DNA of 64,000 nucleotides from contig NZ_JAEDAL010000005.1 in the NCBI RefSeq assembly GCF_016093295.1, positions 186,001-250,000 of the forward strand. Direction: 5' to 3'. The first letter of the stretch is position 1. Each line of letters opens with the position of its first letter. The position numbers were made by a program, and so were the translations under genes. Shown here piece by piece: positions 38,679 through 47,832 of this stretch. Under the pieces are notes generated by a model. That model worked only from the letters and a program-made list of their open reading frames with translations, was not told where the DNA came from and did no database searches. Source of the DNA: Inhella gelatinilytica. Its GTDB lineage: Bacteria > Pseudomonadota > Gammaproteobacteria > Burkholderiales > Burkholderiaceae_C.

Positions 38679-38717
38679 ACGAAACGGCGCCCCGCGCAAT
38701 CGGGAGCGCCGTTTCGT
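38679..38717 (+). repeat. Long hairpin upstream of the DUF47-pit operon
   Basis: Perfect 12-bp arms ACGAAACGGCGC (38679-38690) and GCGCCGTTTCGT (38706-38717) enclose a CCCG/CGGG pairing. It ends 31 bases before the DUF47 ATG. The 3' arm is followed by TACTCG, not a T run, so it may be a weak terminator of the gene before or a leader element of the operon after it. Confidence 0.55.
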
Positions 38718-38748
38718 TACTCGACCTCTCCACTTTCAGGATCTGATC

Positions 38749-39399
38749 ATGTTGTTCGGAAAGCTGCTGCCCCGTGACGGCAATTTCTTCGAGTTGTTCA
38801 ACCAACACGCCGCCTACACCGTCGAGGCGGCCAAGGCGTTTTCGCAGTTGGTTGCCAACTACAGCAACTTGGAATTGCGTGCCAAGTACAACGAAATGGT
38901 CGACAAGGCAGAACATGACGCCGATCGCATCACCCACGAGGTGAACCGGGCGATTCACGTCACCTTCATCACGCCGATTGATCGTGACCAGATCCACGCG
39001 CTCATCAACACCATGGACGATGTCGCCGACTTGATTCAAGACTCGGCCGAAACCATGGCGTTGTATGACGTCAAGCACATCACCGAAGAAATCACCCGGT
39101 TGGCCGAATTGGGCCAAAAGTGCTGTGAGCGGGTGCAGCACGCAGTCAGCCTCCTGCCCAAAATTGCCGAGCCGGCCACCACCGAAGCCGCCCTGAAGAC
39201 TTGCGAAGAGATTGACCAACTGGAGGGCGACGCGGATCGGGTGATGCGCATGGCCATGAGCAAGTTGTTCCGCAACGACTCGATCGACGCCAAGGAGCTC
39301 ATCAAACTCAAGGCGATCTACGAACTGCTCGAGATCATCACGGACCGCTGCGAAGACGTTGCCAACGTCATCGAGGGCATCATTCTCGAAAACAGCTGA
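38749..39399 (+). CDS. DUF47 (PhoU-like) protein paired with Pit transporter
   Basis: 216 residues, all helical. The family start MLFGKLLPRDGNFFELFNQH and blocks such as HEVNRAIHVTFITPIDRDQI, DVADLIQDSAETM and ITDRCEDVANVIEGIILENS are typical of DUF47. These PhoU-like proteins act with Pit-type phosphate carriers and are thought to control them. It is 21 bases upstream of the pit gene, in the same operon. A hairpin lies in the leader. Confidence 0.93.
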   Translation: MLFGKLLPRDGNFFELFNQHAAYTVEAAKAFSQLVANYSNLELRAKYNEMVDKAEHDADRITHEVNRAIHVTFITPIDRDQIHALINTMDDVADLIQDSAETMALYDVKHITEEITRLAELGQKCCERVQHAVSLLPKIAEPATTEAALKTCEEIDQLEGDADRVMRMAMSKLFRNDSIDAKELIKLKAIYELLEIITDRCEDVANVIEGIILENS

Positions 39400-39420
39400 T
39401 CGCGGACCGAGGTTTCTGAG

Positions 39421-40431
39421 ATGGAAACAACGCAAACCGCGCTGTATGTGGTGATCCTGTTGGTCACCCTGGCCCTGCTGTTCGACTTCATGAACGGCTT
39501 CCATGACGCCGCGAACTCCATTGCCACGGTCGTCTCCACCGGCGTTCTCAAGCCAGGGCAAGCCGTCGTCTTCGCTGCCTTCTTCAACTTCATCGCCATC
39601 GCCGTGGTGCCCATGGCAGTGGCTGCAACGGTGGGAAAAAACACGCTGCTGCCCGGTTTCGCCGACACCCATGTGGTGTTTGGCGCCTTGGTCGGCGCCA
39701 TCACCTGGAACGTCATCACCTGGTATTACGGCATTCCCAGCAGCTCTTCTCACGCCTTGATTGGCGGTTTGGTGGGAGCGGCGATGGCGAAGTCCGGAAC
39801 GGCCGCACTGAACTCGGCGGGTTTGCTCAAGACTTTCGCCTTCATTTTTGTGTCGCCAACGCTGGGCTTTGTGCTGGGCTCGCTGCTGATGGTGGCGGTG
39901 GCCTGGATCTTTAGGCGCACCCGTCCGACCAAGGTCGACAAGTGGTTCCGGCGCTTGCAGTTGGTGTCGGCCGGTGCGTACAGCCTCGGACACGGCGGCA
40001 ATGATGCCCAGAAAACCATGGGCATCATTTGGATGCTCCTGATTGCCACGGGACACCTGTCCGGGGCGGAAAAGATGCCCCCCCTGTGGGTGATCGTGTC
40101 CTGCTACGTAGCCATTGCCTTGGGGACGATGTTTGGCGGGTGGCGCATCGTAAAGACCATGGGGCAACGCATCACCAAACTCAAGCCCGTGGGCGGGTTC
40201 TGTGCTGAAACGGGCGGGGCGATGACACTGGGCATTGCTTCGGTGTTTGGCATTCCCGTGTCCACGACCCACACCATCACCGGCGCCATCGTGGGTGTGG
40301 GCTCCACGCGTCGCGCCAGCTCCGTGCGCTGGGGGGTGGCGGGCAGCATCGTCTGGGCCTGGATCTTCACCATCCCCGCGTCCGCCTTTGTGGCAGCCAT
40401 TTCGTACTGGGTCAGCTTCAAGCTGTTCTGA
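39421..40431 (+). CDS. Inorganic phosphate transporter, Pit family
   Basis: 336 residues, polytopic inner-membrane protein. The two inverted Pit signatures are present as FDFMNGFHDAANSIATVV and GHGGNDAQKTMGII, each with the conserved Asp. Pit carriers move metal-phosphate complexes driven by the proton gradient at low affinity. The DUF47 gene directly upstream is the usual partner. A terminator hairpin follows the stop. Confidence 0.95.
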   Translation: METTQTALYVVILLVTLALLFDFMNGFHDAANSIATVVSTGVLKPGQAVVFAAFFNFIAIAVVPMAVAATVGKNTLLPGFADTHVVFGALVGAITWNVITWYYGIPSSSSHALIGGLVGAAMAKSGTAALNSAGLLKTFAFIFVSPTLGFVLGSLLMVAVAWIFRRTRPTKVDKWFRRLQLVSAGAYSLGHGGNDAQKTMGIIWMLLIATGHLSGAEKMPPLWVIVSCYVAIALGTMFGGWRIVKTMGQRITKLKPVGGFCAETGGAMTLGIASVFGIPVSTTHTITGAIVGVGSTRRASSVRWGVAGSIVWAWIFTIPASAFVAAISYWVSFKLF

Positions 40432-40448
40432 ACTTAACCCCATCGGCT

Positions 40449-40486
40449 AGGCGCCCAAGCCACCTCGGCCTGGACGCCTTTCTTTT
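40449..40486 (+). terminator. Terminator after the pit gene
   Basis: Arms AGGCGCCCA (40449-40457) and TGGACGCCT (40471-40479) pair with one mismatch and are followed by TTCTTTT. It ends at the last bases of the convergent gene. Confidence 0.65.
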
Positions 40487-41471
40487 AAGGCAGGTTCAAT
40501 TCATCGCGTTCCTGGAATTGAATCTCCTGGGTGCGCCCGTCTCGCTCGTACCGAACCCACAGGGTCTTGCGAACACCTGGGGCTGGGTCGCCGCCCAACC
40601 AGCTGTTGTGGATCTCCGGCCTTCCCCCGCGATTGAGCATGTGCTGCACCTCTCGGGTCACATCGGACCAGCGCTGATCGGCCCCATAACGCGCCTCCAA
40701 GACACGAACTCGGGCGTACCCGCCGCCGCGAGGGGCATCCCCATCACGCTCCCACGGCCTACCGGGGCGCCCTCCTCGTCCCCAGTTACCGGTCGACCAT
40801 CCCAGGAAGAGGGCGCCTTCGACGTAGCTCCCTTCTGGGTAGTCCATCGTCTGCTCCCGCCCCTGCCCATCCCGGGCATAAATGCGCAACTGCTTTCGCG
40901 TCCCGTGGTCGGGATCGTGACCGAAGAGTTCGTTACTCACGCGAAACCGGCGATCGGAGCGTGCCAACTCGCGCAGACGATCGGTTACATCCATATTCGC
41001 TCGAGTTGAGCCATAGCGGGCACCCAGAATTTCGTACTGTCCGGCGTCGTCGCGCGGGCGGTCGAATTGATCCCAACCCCGTCCGTCGCGGTTCCAGTCG
41101 CGATCCCAGTGGCGATCCCGGTCGCGCCCCCAGTCCTGTCCGGTTCTCCAGCCCGTGAACTGGTGTCCATCCAGCGCATCACGCTCCAAAAACTCAAAGG
41201 TCCGCCGATCGCCCCCCCGCCCGACGGCAAAAATTCGCAAAACCTTGCGTTGCCCCGGCACAGGATCAACGCCAAACGCGTCATTCCCCACCACAAAGGT
41301 TCGATCCCGCCTGGCCAGTTCTTTGAGGCGCTCGGTCACGTCAACGTTGCGCTCTCGGGTTCCGTACCGTGCCGACAGGATTTGATAGTCCCCATCATCT
41401 CCACGATCCGCCCAAGTCGCCCCAGCACCCAGCAATCCACCGATCAAAACCCAGCGACGATTTGTGGCCAT
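40485..41471 (-). CDS. Secreted protein of three DUF3395-like repeats
   Basis: 328 residues. A short signal peptide ([20 protein letters not shown]) precedes three related units at about 29-108, 146-225 and 255-328. Each has ARYG, a DVT followed by a helix, an LFG/FG/LGG turn before DP and G-x-RK, then a strand pair. Unit 3 ([20 protein letters not shown]) closely follows the pattern of DUF3395, the C-terminal domain of DnaJ-C11 proteins. The linkers are rich in Asp, Arg, Gly and Trp. No J domain or catalytic residues are visible, so a binding role is inferred. It is convergent with the pit gene. Confidence 0.75.
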   Translation of the reverse strand: MATNRRWVLIGGLLGAGATWADRGDDGDYQILSARYGTRERNVDVTERLKELARRDRTFVVGNDAFGVDPVPGQRKVLRIFAVGRGGDRRTFEFLERDALDGHQFTGWRTGQDWGRDRDRHWDRDWNRDGRGWDQFDRPRDDAGQYEILGARYGSTRANMDVTDRLRELARSDRRFRVSNELFGHDPDHGTRKQLRIYARDGQGREQTMDYPEGSYVEGALFLGWSTGNWGRGGRPGRPWERDGDAPRGGGYARVRVLEARYGADQRWSDVTREVQHMLNRGGRPEIHNSWLGGDPAPGVRKTLWVRYERDGRTQEIQFQERDELNLP

Positions 41472-41630
41472 AAGCCCTCCAGTTTCGGTGGCACCCTAAC
41501 GCAAACGGCCACCGTTACGTTGTCAAACGAAGTCACGCCCCCATCAGCCCACCGCCACAGAGTGCCCAACCGGGCACCCGTCCGTAGAATCCCCGATTCC
41601 CTTGGCTGGACCCCTATCTACCCGCCCATC

Positions 41631-43676
41631 ATGCCGCGCCGCCAACTCTTCGTCACGACCGCCCTGCCCTACGCCAACGCAAACTTCCACATCGGGCACA
41701 TCATGGAGTACACCCAGGCCGACATCTGGGTGCGCTTCCAGCGCCTGCAGGGCCATGAGGTGCACTTTGTCTGTGCGGACGATGCCCACGGTGCGCCCAT
41801 CATGATTGCGGCCGAAAAAGCGGGGCTGACCCCCCAGGCCTTCGTCGCCAACATCGCCGCCGGCCGCAAGCCCTATCTCGATGGTTTCCACATCGGCTTC
41901 GACCACTGGCACAGCACCGATGCGCCCGAGAACCACACGCTGAGCCAGGACGTCTACCGCAAGCTGCGGGACGCGGGCCTGATCGAAATCCGCTCCATTG
42001 AGCAGTTTTTCGACCCGGCCAAGGGCATGTTCCTGCCTGACCGCTTCATCAAGGGCGAATGCCCCAAGTGCGGCGCCAAGGACCAGTACGGCGACAGCTG
42101 CGAGGTGTGTGGCGCGGTGTACGCGCCCACCGAAGTGAAGAACCCCTACAGCGTCCTGAGCGGTGCCACACCGGTGCTGAAGACGTCGGATCACCACTTC
42201 TTCAAACTCAGCGATCCGCGCTGCAAGCAATTCCTGGAGCAGTGGACGCACGAGGCCGGGCGCCTGCAGCCCGAGGTGCTGAACAAGATCAAGGAGTGGT
42301 TCACCGTTGATGAGGAAGGCAAAGGCGGCCTGGGCGACTGGGACATCAGCCGTGACGCGCCCTACTTCGGCATCGAGATCCCCGACGCGCCGGGCAAGTA
42401 CTTCTACGTCTGGCTGGACGCGCCCATCGGCTACCTGGCCTCGCTGACGGGCCACTTCGCCAAGCTGGGCCAGGACGTCGACGCCTTCCTGGCCGACCCG
42501 GCCACCGAGCAGGTGCACTTCATCGGCAAGGACATCACCTACTTCCACACCTTGTTCTGGCCCGCCATGCTGCACTTCAGCGGCCGCAAGACGCCCGACC
42601 GCGTGTACGTGCACGGCTTCCTGACCGTCAACGCGGAGAAGATGAGCAAGAGCCGCGGTACCGGTATCGACCCCCTGCGCTACTTGGAGCTGGGCCTGGA
42701 CGCCGAATGGCTGCGCTACTACCTGGCCGCCAAGCTCAACGACCGCGTGGAAGACCTGGACTTCAACCCCGAGGACTTCATTGCCCGTGTGAACAGCGAC
42801 TTGGTGGGCAAGTACATCAACATCGCCAGCCGGGCCGCCGGCTTCTTGGCCAAACGCTTCGAGGGCCGTTTGTCGGCCACCTTGGGCACCGACGGTGATG
42901 CCGTCATTACCAAGCTGCAAGCCGCCGCCCCGGGCCTGGCCGCGCTGTACGACGGCCGCGAGTTCGGCAAAGCGCTGCGCGAAATCATGGGCCTGGCCGA
43001 CGCCGTCAACGAGTACGTAGACGCCCACAAGCCCTGGGAGCTGGCCAAGAAACCCGAGGCCGCCGCCGAGTTGCACGAGGCCTGCAGCACGTGCATCGAG
43101 GCCTTCCGCCTGCTGACGCTCTACCTGAAGCCGGTGCTGCCCGCCCTGAGCACGAAGGTGGAGGCCTTTTTGCAGGTGGCGCCATTGACCTGGGCCGATG
43201 CTGAAACCCGTCTGGGCGCGCACGCCATCGGCGCCTTCCAGCACCTGATGCAGCGCGTCACCACGGAGCAGGTCGAAGCCCTATTCACCAAGCCCGAGCC
43301 GCCCGCCCCCGTGCCCGGTGGTGAACCGATCGCAGCGGAAATCACCATCGACGACTTCGTCAAGCCCGACCTGCGCATCGCCAAGATCGTCAAGGCCGAG
43401 CGCGTGGAGGGCTCGACCAAACTGCTGCGCCTGACGCTGGACGCGGGCGAAGGCCGCACGCGCAATGTGTTCTCGGGCATCGCGGGCGCCTACAAGCCGG
43501 AAGATTTAGAAGGCAAGCTCACCGTGCTGGTGGCCAACCTGGCCCCGCGCAAGATGAAGTTCGGCGTCAGCGAGGGCATGGTGCTGGCCGCCAGCCACGC
43601 CGACGAAAAGGCTGAGCCCGGTGTGTTCGTGCTGGAGCCCCACACCGGCGCCCAGCCGGGCATGCGGGTGCGCTAA
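41631..43676 (+). CDS. metG: Methionyl-tRNA synthetase
   Basis: 681 residues. The HIGH motif ([13 protein letters not shown]), zinc knuckle cysteines ([20 protein letters not shown]) and KMSKS ([13 protein letters not shown]) are present. A C-terminal tRNA-binding OB domain (about 575-681, [20 protein letters not shown]) is the dimerising form. ATG 41631 ([17 protein letters not shown]) matches family starts. Upstream sequence belongs to the divergent region with the DUF3395-like gene. Confidence 0.97.
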   Translation: MPRRQLFVTTALPYANANFHIGHIMEYTQADIWVRFQRLQGHEVHFVCADDAHGAPIMIAAEKAGLTPQAFVANIAAGRKPYLDGFHIGFDHWHSTDAPENHTLSQDVYRKLRDAGLIEIRSIEQFFDPAKGMFLPDRFIKGECPKCGAKDQYGDSCEVCGAVYAPTEVKNPYSVLSGATPVLKTSDHHFFKLSDPRCKQFLEQWTHEAGRLQPEVLNKIKEWFTVDEEGKGGLGDWDISRDAPYFGIEIPDAPGKYFYVWLDAPIGYLASLTGHFAKLGQDVDAFLADPATEQVHFIGKDITYFHTLFWPAMLHFSGRKTPDRVYVHGFLTVNAEKMSKSRGTGIDPLRYLELGLDAEWLRYYLAAKLNDRVEDLDFNPEDFIARVNSDLVGKYINIASRAAGFLAKRFEGRLSATLGTDGDAVITKLQAAAPGLAALYDGREFGKALREIMGLADAVNEYVDAHKPWELAKKPEAAAELHEACSTCIEAFRLLTLYLKPVLPALSTKVEAFLQVAPLTWADAETRLGAHAIGAFQHLMQRVTTEQVEALFTKPEPPAPVPGGEPIAAEITIDDFVKPDLRIAKIVKAERVEGSTKLLRLTLDAGEGRTRNVFSGIAGAYKPEDLEGKLTVLVANLAPRKMKFGVSEGMVLAASHADEKAEPGVFVLEPHTGAQPGMRVR

Positions 43677-43724
43677 GCCGCCCGGCGTCAGCTCCGCGAA
43701 GGGCCCCCGCGACACAATGGCCCG

Positions 43725-45389
43725 ATGACCCCACTGCGCTTTCACCCCCGGTTGCTGGACTGCTGGCGTCAAGCCAGTTGGCGCGATGTCGGGGCGGGCC
43801 TCACGGTGGGGATCATCGCCCTGCCATTGGCCATGGCGTTTGCGATCGCCAGCGGGCTCAAACCGGAGGCGGGCTTGACCACGGCCATCATTGCCGGGTT
43901 CTTGATCTCGCTGCTGGGGGGCTCCAACGTCCAGATCGGCGGTCCCGCCGGCGCATTCATTGTGGTGGTGTACGGCATCGTGGAGCGCCACGGGCTCGGG
44001 GGCTTGGCCTTGGCCACTTTTATGGCTGGCCTGTTGTTGGTGGCCATGGGGCTGCTCCGCCTGGGGGCCCTGGTGCGCCAAATACCGATCAGCATCGTCA
44101 TCGGGTTTACCAATGGCATCGCGGTCCTCATCGCCCTGTCGCAGTTGCGGGATCTGTTGGGGCTGCACCTGACTGAGAAGTTGCCCGCCGATTTCTTCGC
44201 GCAAATTCAGGTCTTGGTTCGCCACGCCGGGAGCTGGACCCCAGAAGCCTTGGCGCTGGGTCTGCTGTGTGTGGCCATCTTGGCCCTTTGGCCCCGCCTC
44301 ACCCGGCTGGCCCCGACAAGAGTCGATGAGCCCCTGCGCACCCGTGCCCTGCAATCGGTCTCGCGGCTGCCGGGCCCCATCGTGGCCTTGGTGGCGCTCA
44401 GTAGCCTGGCTTCGTGGCTGCACTGGCCGGTGGAAACCATCGGTTCTCGGTTCGGGCACATTCCCCAAGGCTTCCCCCCGCTGCAGTGGCCCGACCTGAG
44501 TTGGGGACAAGCCAAACTGTTGGTCACCCCCACCCTGACGCTGGCCTTCTTGGGAGCCATCGAGTCGCTGCTGTGCGCCCGGGTGGCAGATAAGGCAGCC
44601 CCGGACCTGCCACCACACGATCCGAATCAAGAGCTGCTGGCGCAAGGCGTGGCCAACTTGGCCAGTCCGCTGCTGGGTGGCATGCCAGCGACGGGCACCA
44701 TTGCCCGCACCGTCACCAACATTCGGGCCGGCGCCCGGACGCCCATCGCAGGGCTGGTTCATGCAATCACCGTGGCGGCCATCATGGCGCTTGCGGCCCC
44801 CTTGGCGCTTCAAGTGCCGCTGTCCGTCCTGGCGGGCATCTTGCTTTTTATGGCCTGGAACATGGGGGAGTGGCACGAGTTCGCTCGCCTGCGGAACTTT
44901 TCCGTTCCCTATCGAACGGTTTTGGTGGGCACCTTCGTACTGACCGTGGTATTTGATCTCACGGTTGCCGTTGAAATTGGGCTCTTGCTGGCATGCGCAT
45001 TTTTTATCTACCGAATGGGCACCCTGTTTCGGATCGTGCCCATCCAGGACCGGGCCCTGCCACCGGGCGTCCAAGGGTTTGAGCTGTACGGCTCCTTGTT
45101 CTTTGGTGCAGCCGGCAAACTCGAAGCCTTGCCGGCGATGGTGAACCCTTCATCCCGACGCGTGGTCTTGGATTTGCATCGCTTGGTGCAGCTGGACACT
45201 TCGGGGCTGGACGCTTTGCAGCAGTTGTGGCGCACGCTGGAGCGGCGAGGCGTTGGACTCATCCTGGCCGATGTGAATGAACAGCCGCTTTCTTTGATCC
45301 GTCGCAGCGGCTTTGAGTCCGATTTGGGGGCTGAGTCCATCCTGCCCAACCTAGCCGATCCTAAAATCGGCGGTTTTCCCGATCGCTGA
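43725..45389 (+). CDS. SulP-family anion transporter with STAS domain
   Basis: 554 residues. The N-terminal Sulfate_transp domain has ADVGAGLTVGIIALPLAMAF-like DVGAGLTVGIIALPLAMAFA and GGSNVQIGGPAGAFIVVVYG. The C-terminal STAS domain (about 450-545) has VVLDLHRLVQLDTSGLDALQ. SulP proteins carry sulfate, bicarbonate or C4-dicarboxylates; the substrate cannot be told from sequence. DUF3460 follows after 9 bases. Confidence 0.93.
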   Translation: MTPLRFHPRLLDCWRQASWRDVGAGLTVGIIALPLAMAFAIASGLKPEAGLTTAIIAGFLISLLGGSNVQIGGPAGAFIVVVYGIVERHGLGGLALATFMAGLLLVAMGLLRLGALVRQIPISIVIGFTNGIAVLIALSQLRDLLGLHLTEKLPADFFAQIQVLVRHAGSWTPEALALGLLCVAILALWPRLTRLAPTRVDEPLRTRALQSVSRLPGPIVALVALSSLASWLHWPVETIGSRFGHIPQGFPPLQWPDLSWGQAKLLVTPTLTLAFLGAIESLLCARVADKAAPDLPPHDPNQELLAQGVANLASPLLGGMPATGTIARTVTNIRAGARTPIAGLVHAITVAAIMALAAPLALQVPLSVLAGILLFMAWNMGEWHEFARLRNFSVPYRTVLVGTFVLTVVFDLTVAVEIGLLLACAFFIYRMGTLFRIVPIQDRALPPGVQGFELYGSLFFGAAGKLEALPAMVNPSSRRVVLDLHRLVQLDTSGLDALQQLWRTLERRGVGLILADVNEQPLSLIRRSGFESDLGAESILPNLADPKIGGFPDR

Positions 45390-45398
45390 GCCCACGCC

Positions 45399-45602
45399 AT
45401 GCATTGCTTCTGGAAGCCTTACACGTCCGACACCACGCAACTGATCCAAAGTTTGCGGGCACAGAACCCGAATTTGGAAGCGGAGCAGCGCGCCGGCCGG
45501 AATTTGCTGTGGGACCGCAGCCTGGACTTAAAACAGCAGGCAGATTTCAAGACCGCTCGGGTCGCCCAGCAGCCGTACGTGTACCAGTCGCACGGTGAGT
45601 GA
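45399..45602 (+). CDS. DUF3460 family protein
   Basis: 67 residues: MHCFWKPYTSDTTQLIQSLR, then NPNLEAEQRAGRNLLWDR. This is the short DUF3460 family found in Burkholderiales next to scpA. Function unknown. Its stop overlaps the GTG start of scpA by 8 bases, so translation of scpA is probably coupled to it. Confidence 0.9.
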   Translation: MHCFWKPYTSDTTQLIQSLRAQNPNLEAEQRAGRNLLWDRSLDLKQQADFKTARVAQQPYVYQSHGE

Positions 45603-46461
45603 GGCCGCAGACAAGCTGGTTCTGCCATCCACCGATTCGCTGGCTGTCGCCCCGCCGTTACAGCCCGATGCCGTTGATCAAGTGGCTTTGGCCACCTTGT
45701 ACGGCGAACCTCTGTTCCAGCTGCCCCAAGACCTGTACATCCCACCGGATGCACTGGAAGTTTTTCTGGAGGCCTTTCAGGGGCCGCTGGACCTGTTGCT
45801 GTACCTGATTCGCAAGCAAAACTTCAATATTTTTGAAATTCCGCTGGCGGAGGTCACGACCCAGTACCTTCAGTACGTCGAACAGATTCGCAGCCACAAC
45901 TTGGAGCTGGCCGCTGAGTATTTGCTCATGGCGGCCATGCTCATTGAGATCAAGTCGCGGCTGCTCCTGCCTGTGCACCGAGCCGACGATGGGCACGAAC
46001 CTGAAGACCCGCGAGCGGAGTTGGTGCGGCGCCTTCTCGAATACGAGCGGATCAAGCTGGGCGCGGTCAAACTGGACCAATTGCCGCTCTTGGGGCGGGA
46101 TTTTTGGCGCCCCCAAGTGCGCGCCGACTTCAGTCACGAGCCGCGGTACGAAACCGTGTCACCCGACGATTTGGCCCAGGCCTGGAGAGACCTTCTGGCC
46201 CGCGCCAAGCTCCACCAACATCACACCATTACGCGCGAACACCTCAGCGTCCGCGAGTACATGGGCGTGGTGTTGCGTCGCCTGCAAGGCCATCGCTATC
46301 TGGGGTTTGAGCAGCTCTTTGATGTCATGCGCGGCCCCCAAGTGCTGGTGGTGACGTTTATCGCCACCCTGGAACTGGCACGTGAGGGCCTGATCGAGCT
46401 GACCCAGGCCGAGGCCTTTGCACCGATCTACGTGCGCAGCGCTCAACGTTCGGCCAACTGA
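45595..46461 (+). CDS. scpA: Segregation and condensation protein A (ScpA)
   Basis: 288 residues from GTG 45595, which overlaps the DUF3460 stop. Kleisin landmarks are FLEAFQGPLDLLLYLIRKQN, NIFEIPLAEVTTQYLQYVEQ, AAEYLLMAAMLIEIKSRLLL and the C-terminal winged helix with LFDVMRGPQVLVVTFIATLE. ScpA bridges the SMC heads together with ScpB. scpB is about 45 kb away at the left edge. The end overlaps the convergent regulator gene by 19 bases. Confidence 0.95.
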   Translation: MSEAADKLVLPSTDSLAVAPPLQPDAVDQVALATLYGEPLFQLPQDLYIPPDALEVFLEAFQGPLDLLLYLIRKQNFNIFEIPLAEVTTQYLQYVEQIRSHNLELAAEYLLMAAMLIEIKSRLLLPVHRADDGHEPEDPRAELVRRLLEYERIKLGAVKLDQLPLLGRDFWRPQVRADFSHEPRYETVSPDDLAQAWRDLLARAKLHQHHTITREHLSVREYMGVVLRRLQGHRYLGFEQLFDVMRGPQVLVVTFIATLELAREGLIELTQAEAFAPIYVRSAQRSAN

Positions 46462-47135
46462 CTCACCGCCAACACGGCCTGCGTGCGCGTTCGCACGCCC
46501 AGTGCGCGGAAGATGGCCTGGACATGGTCTTTCACCGTGTCCGCGGAAATCTTGAGCTCAGACGCAATCAGTTTGTTCGGCTTGCCCATCAGCAAACCCT
46601 TGAGCACTTCGTGCTGCCGCGGTGTGATTGGCAGGCTCGTCAAGGCGGGCGCTGAAGGGCGAACGGCACCCACGGGCAAGGCGGGGGGCGGAGGCGGGTC
46701 CGGCGGCACCCATTTTTCGCCTGGCTGCGGTGGCGGCACCCCGGTCATGCGCATCGGCGGGACATAGATGCCCCCGCTGACCACGAGTTCCAGGGCCTCT
46801 TTCATCAACTCCGGGTGGCTGGTTTTGGGCAAATAGGCCATCGCGCCCTGATCGATGGCCCGTATGACGTCGGCCATGGAGTCCGAGCCCGACATCACCG
46901 CAATGGGCACGGCCGGATGGGCTTCGCGCCATTCGTCAAGCAGCGAAAAGCCATCCTCCCCCGGAAGTTGCAAATTCAACAACAGCAACTCCACCGGCGG
47001 CGACCCCGCCAAGATCTCACGGGCCGCCGCGGCGGTACCGGCGGCCACCACATCCACCGCCGGCTTGAAGTCCGCCAGCAGGGTTCGAACCGCCAACAAG
47101 ATCAGCGGATGGTCGTCTACCAAGAGCAGTCGCAT
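46443..47135 (-). CDS. LuxR/NarL-type response regulator with Asn at the phospho-acceptor site
   Basis: 230 residues. A receiver (1-120) is joined by a Pro-rich linker (about 128-165, with PPDPPPPP) to a LuxR helix-turn-helix (about 169-228, TPRQHEVLKGLLMGKPNKLI, ISADTVKDHVQAIFRAL). The acidic pair Asp7-Asp8, Ser82 and Lys104 are kept. The phospho-acceptor position in LLLNLQLPGEDG is Asn54 (codon AAT), so normal aspartyl phosphorylation is not possible. This marks a pseudo-receiver whose activity may be set by level or by a partner. The ParA-like gene lies 6 bases upstream in the same direction. No sensor kinase is nearby. Confidence 0.9.
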   Translation of the reverse strand: MRLLLVDDHPLILLAVRTLLADFKPAVDVVAAGTAAAAREILAGSPPVELLLLNLQLPGEDGFSLLDEWREAHPAVPIAVMSGSDSMADVIRAIDQGAMAYLPKTSHPELMKEALELVVSGGIYVPPMRMTGVPPPQPGEKWVPPDPPPPPALPVGAVRPSAPALTSLPITPRQHEVLKGLLMGKPNKLIASELKISADTVKDHVQAIFRALGVRTRTQAVLAVSQLAER

Positions 47136-47141
47136 GGGCGA

Positions 47142-47762
47142 TTACACCCCCAACCACTGCAGCAGTGGTTGCCACTGCTCCAGATCACGCTCGACCCGGC
47201 TCGGCCCCACATCCCACAGGGTCAGGCCACGGGCCGCCAACTGCACATAGTTCTGGGTATCACGAATCGCCGCAATCGGCTCCAGCCCCGCTCCCGCGAG
47301 GAACTGCTGCAACTGAAGACTGGACTGTGTCCCTTCCTTTTGACGCACGGACACCAAGCCAATGGCCGGCGGCACCTTGCGCTTGCCCGCCAGTTTCTGC
47401 ACGGTTCGAACAAACGGCAATGTGGCCTGCGCATCAAACAAACTGGGCTGCAAGGGCACCACAACATGCTGAGCTAAACCCACGGCTTGCTCCAGCAGGC
47501 GGCCTTGAAAACCGGCCGGCGTATCTAGCACCACCCACTGGACCCCACTGGGCGGGCGTAGGCGATCTCCTTCGACCGCCCAGCTTTCAATGGTGGGCAA
47601 GCCCTCGGGCCGCAACTGCAACCAATGCCGAGCGGACTGCTGCGCGTCGACATCCCCCAACATCACCCGGTGGCCCTGTCGGGCCAAGTAGCCCGCCACA
47701 TTGCTGGCCACCGTGCTCTTGCCAACACCCCCCTTGGCGTTGGCCACCACGATCACGCCCAT
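47142..47762 (-). CDS. ParA-family ATPase
   Basis: 206 residues. The deviant Walker A KGGVGKST is at about 10-17, A' is GDVDAQQSARHW and Walker B is WVVLDTPAGF. The protein is short, like MinD/Soj-type orphan ParAs, with no N-terminal helix-turn-helix. ParAs position chromosomes, plasmids or large protein machines along the nucleoid. No parB or parS is seen beside it. It is first in a two-gene unit with the pseudo-receiver regulator (6-base gap) and is divergent from DUF1841. Flagellar genes begin about 0.5 kb away on the other side of DUF1841. Confidence 0.92.
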   Translation of the reverse strand: MGVIVVANAKGGVGKSTVASNVAGYLARQGHRVMLGDVDAQQSARHWLQLRPEGLPTIESWAVEGDRLRPPSGVQWVVLDTPAGFQGRLLEQAVGLAQHVVVPLQPSLFDAQATLPFVRTVQKLAGKRKVPPAIGLVSVRQKEGTQSSLQLQQFLAGAGLEPIAAIRDTQNYVQLAARGLTLWDVGPSRVERDLEQWQPLLQWLGV

Positions 47763-47832
47763 AGCGCCCCTCCTGCGTAGCCTTGGATCCTAGGCCCTTT
47801 GGTGTGCCCCGGGACCCAGGGACAATGCCGGC

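Noticed and set aside
38502-38777. Possible small gene between the secreted protein and DUF47
   Set aside because: It overlaps the end of one gene and the start of the next, crosses a strong hairpin and has no recognisable pattern.
38560-40443. 627-codon frame opposite DUF47 and pit
   Set aside because: Antisense shadow of two sure genes; composition is His/Gly/Gln-rich with no domain.
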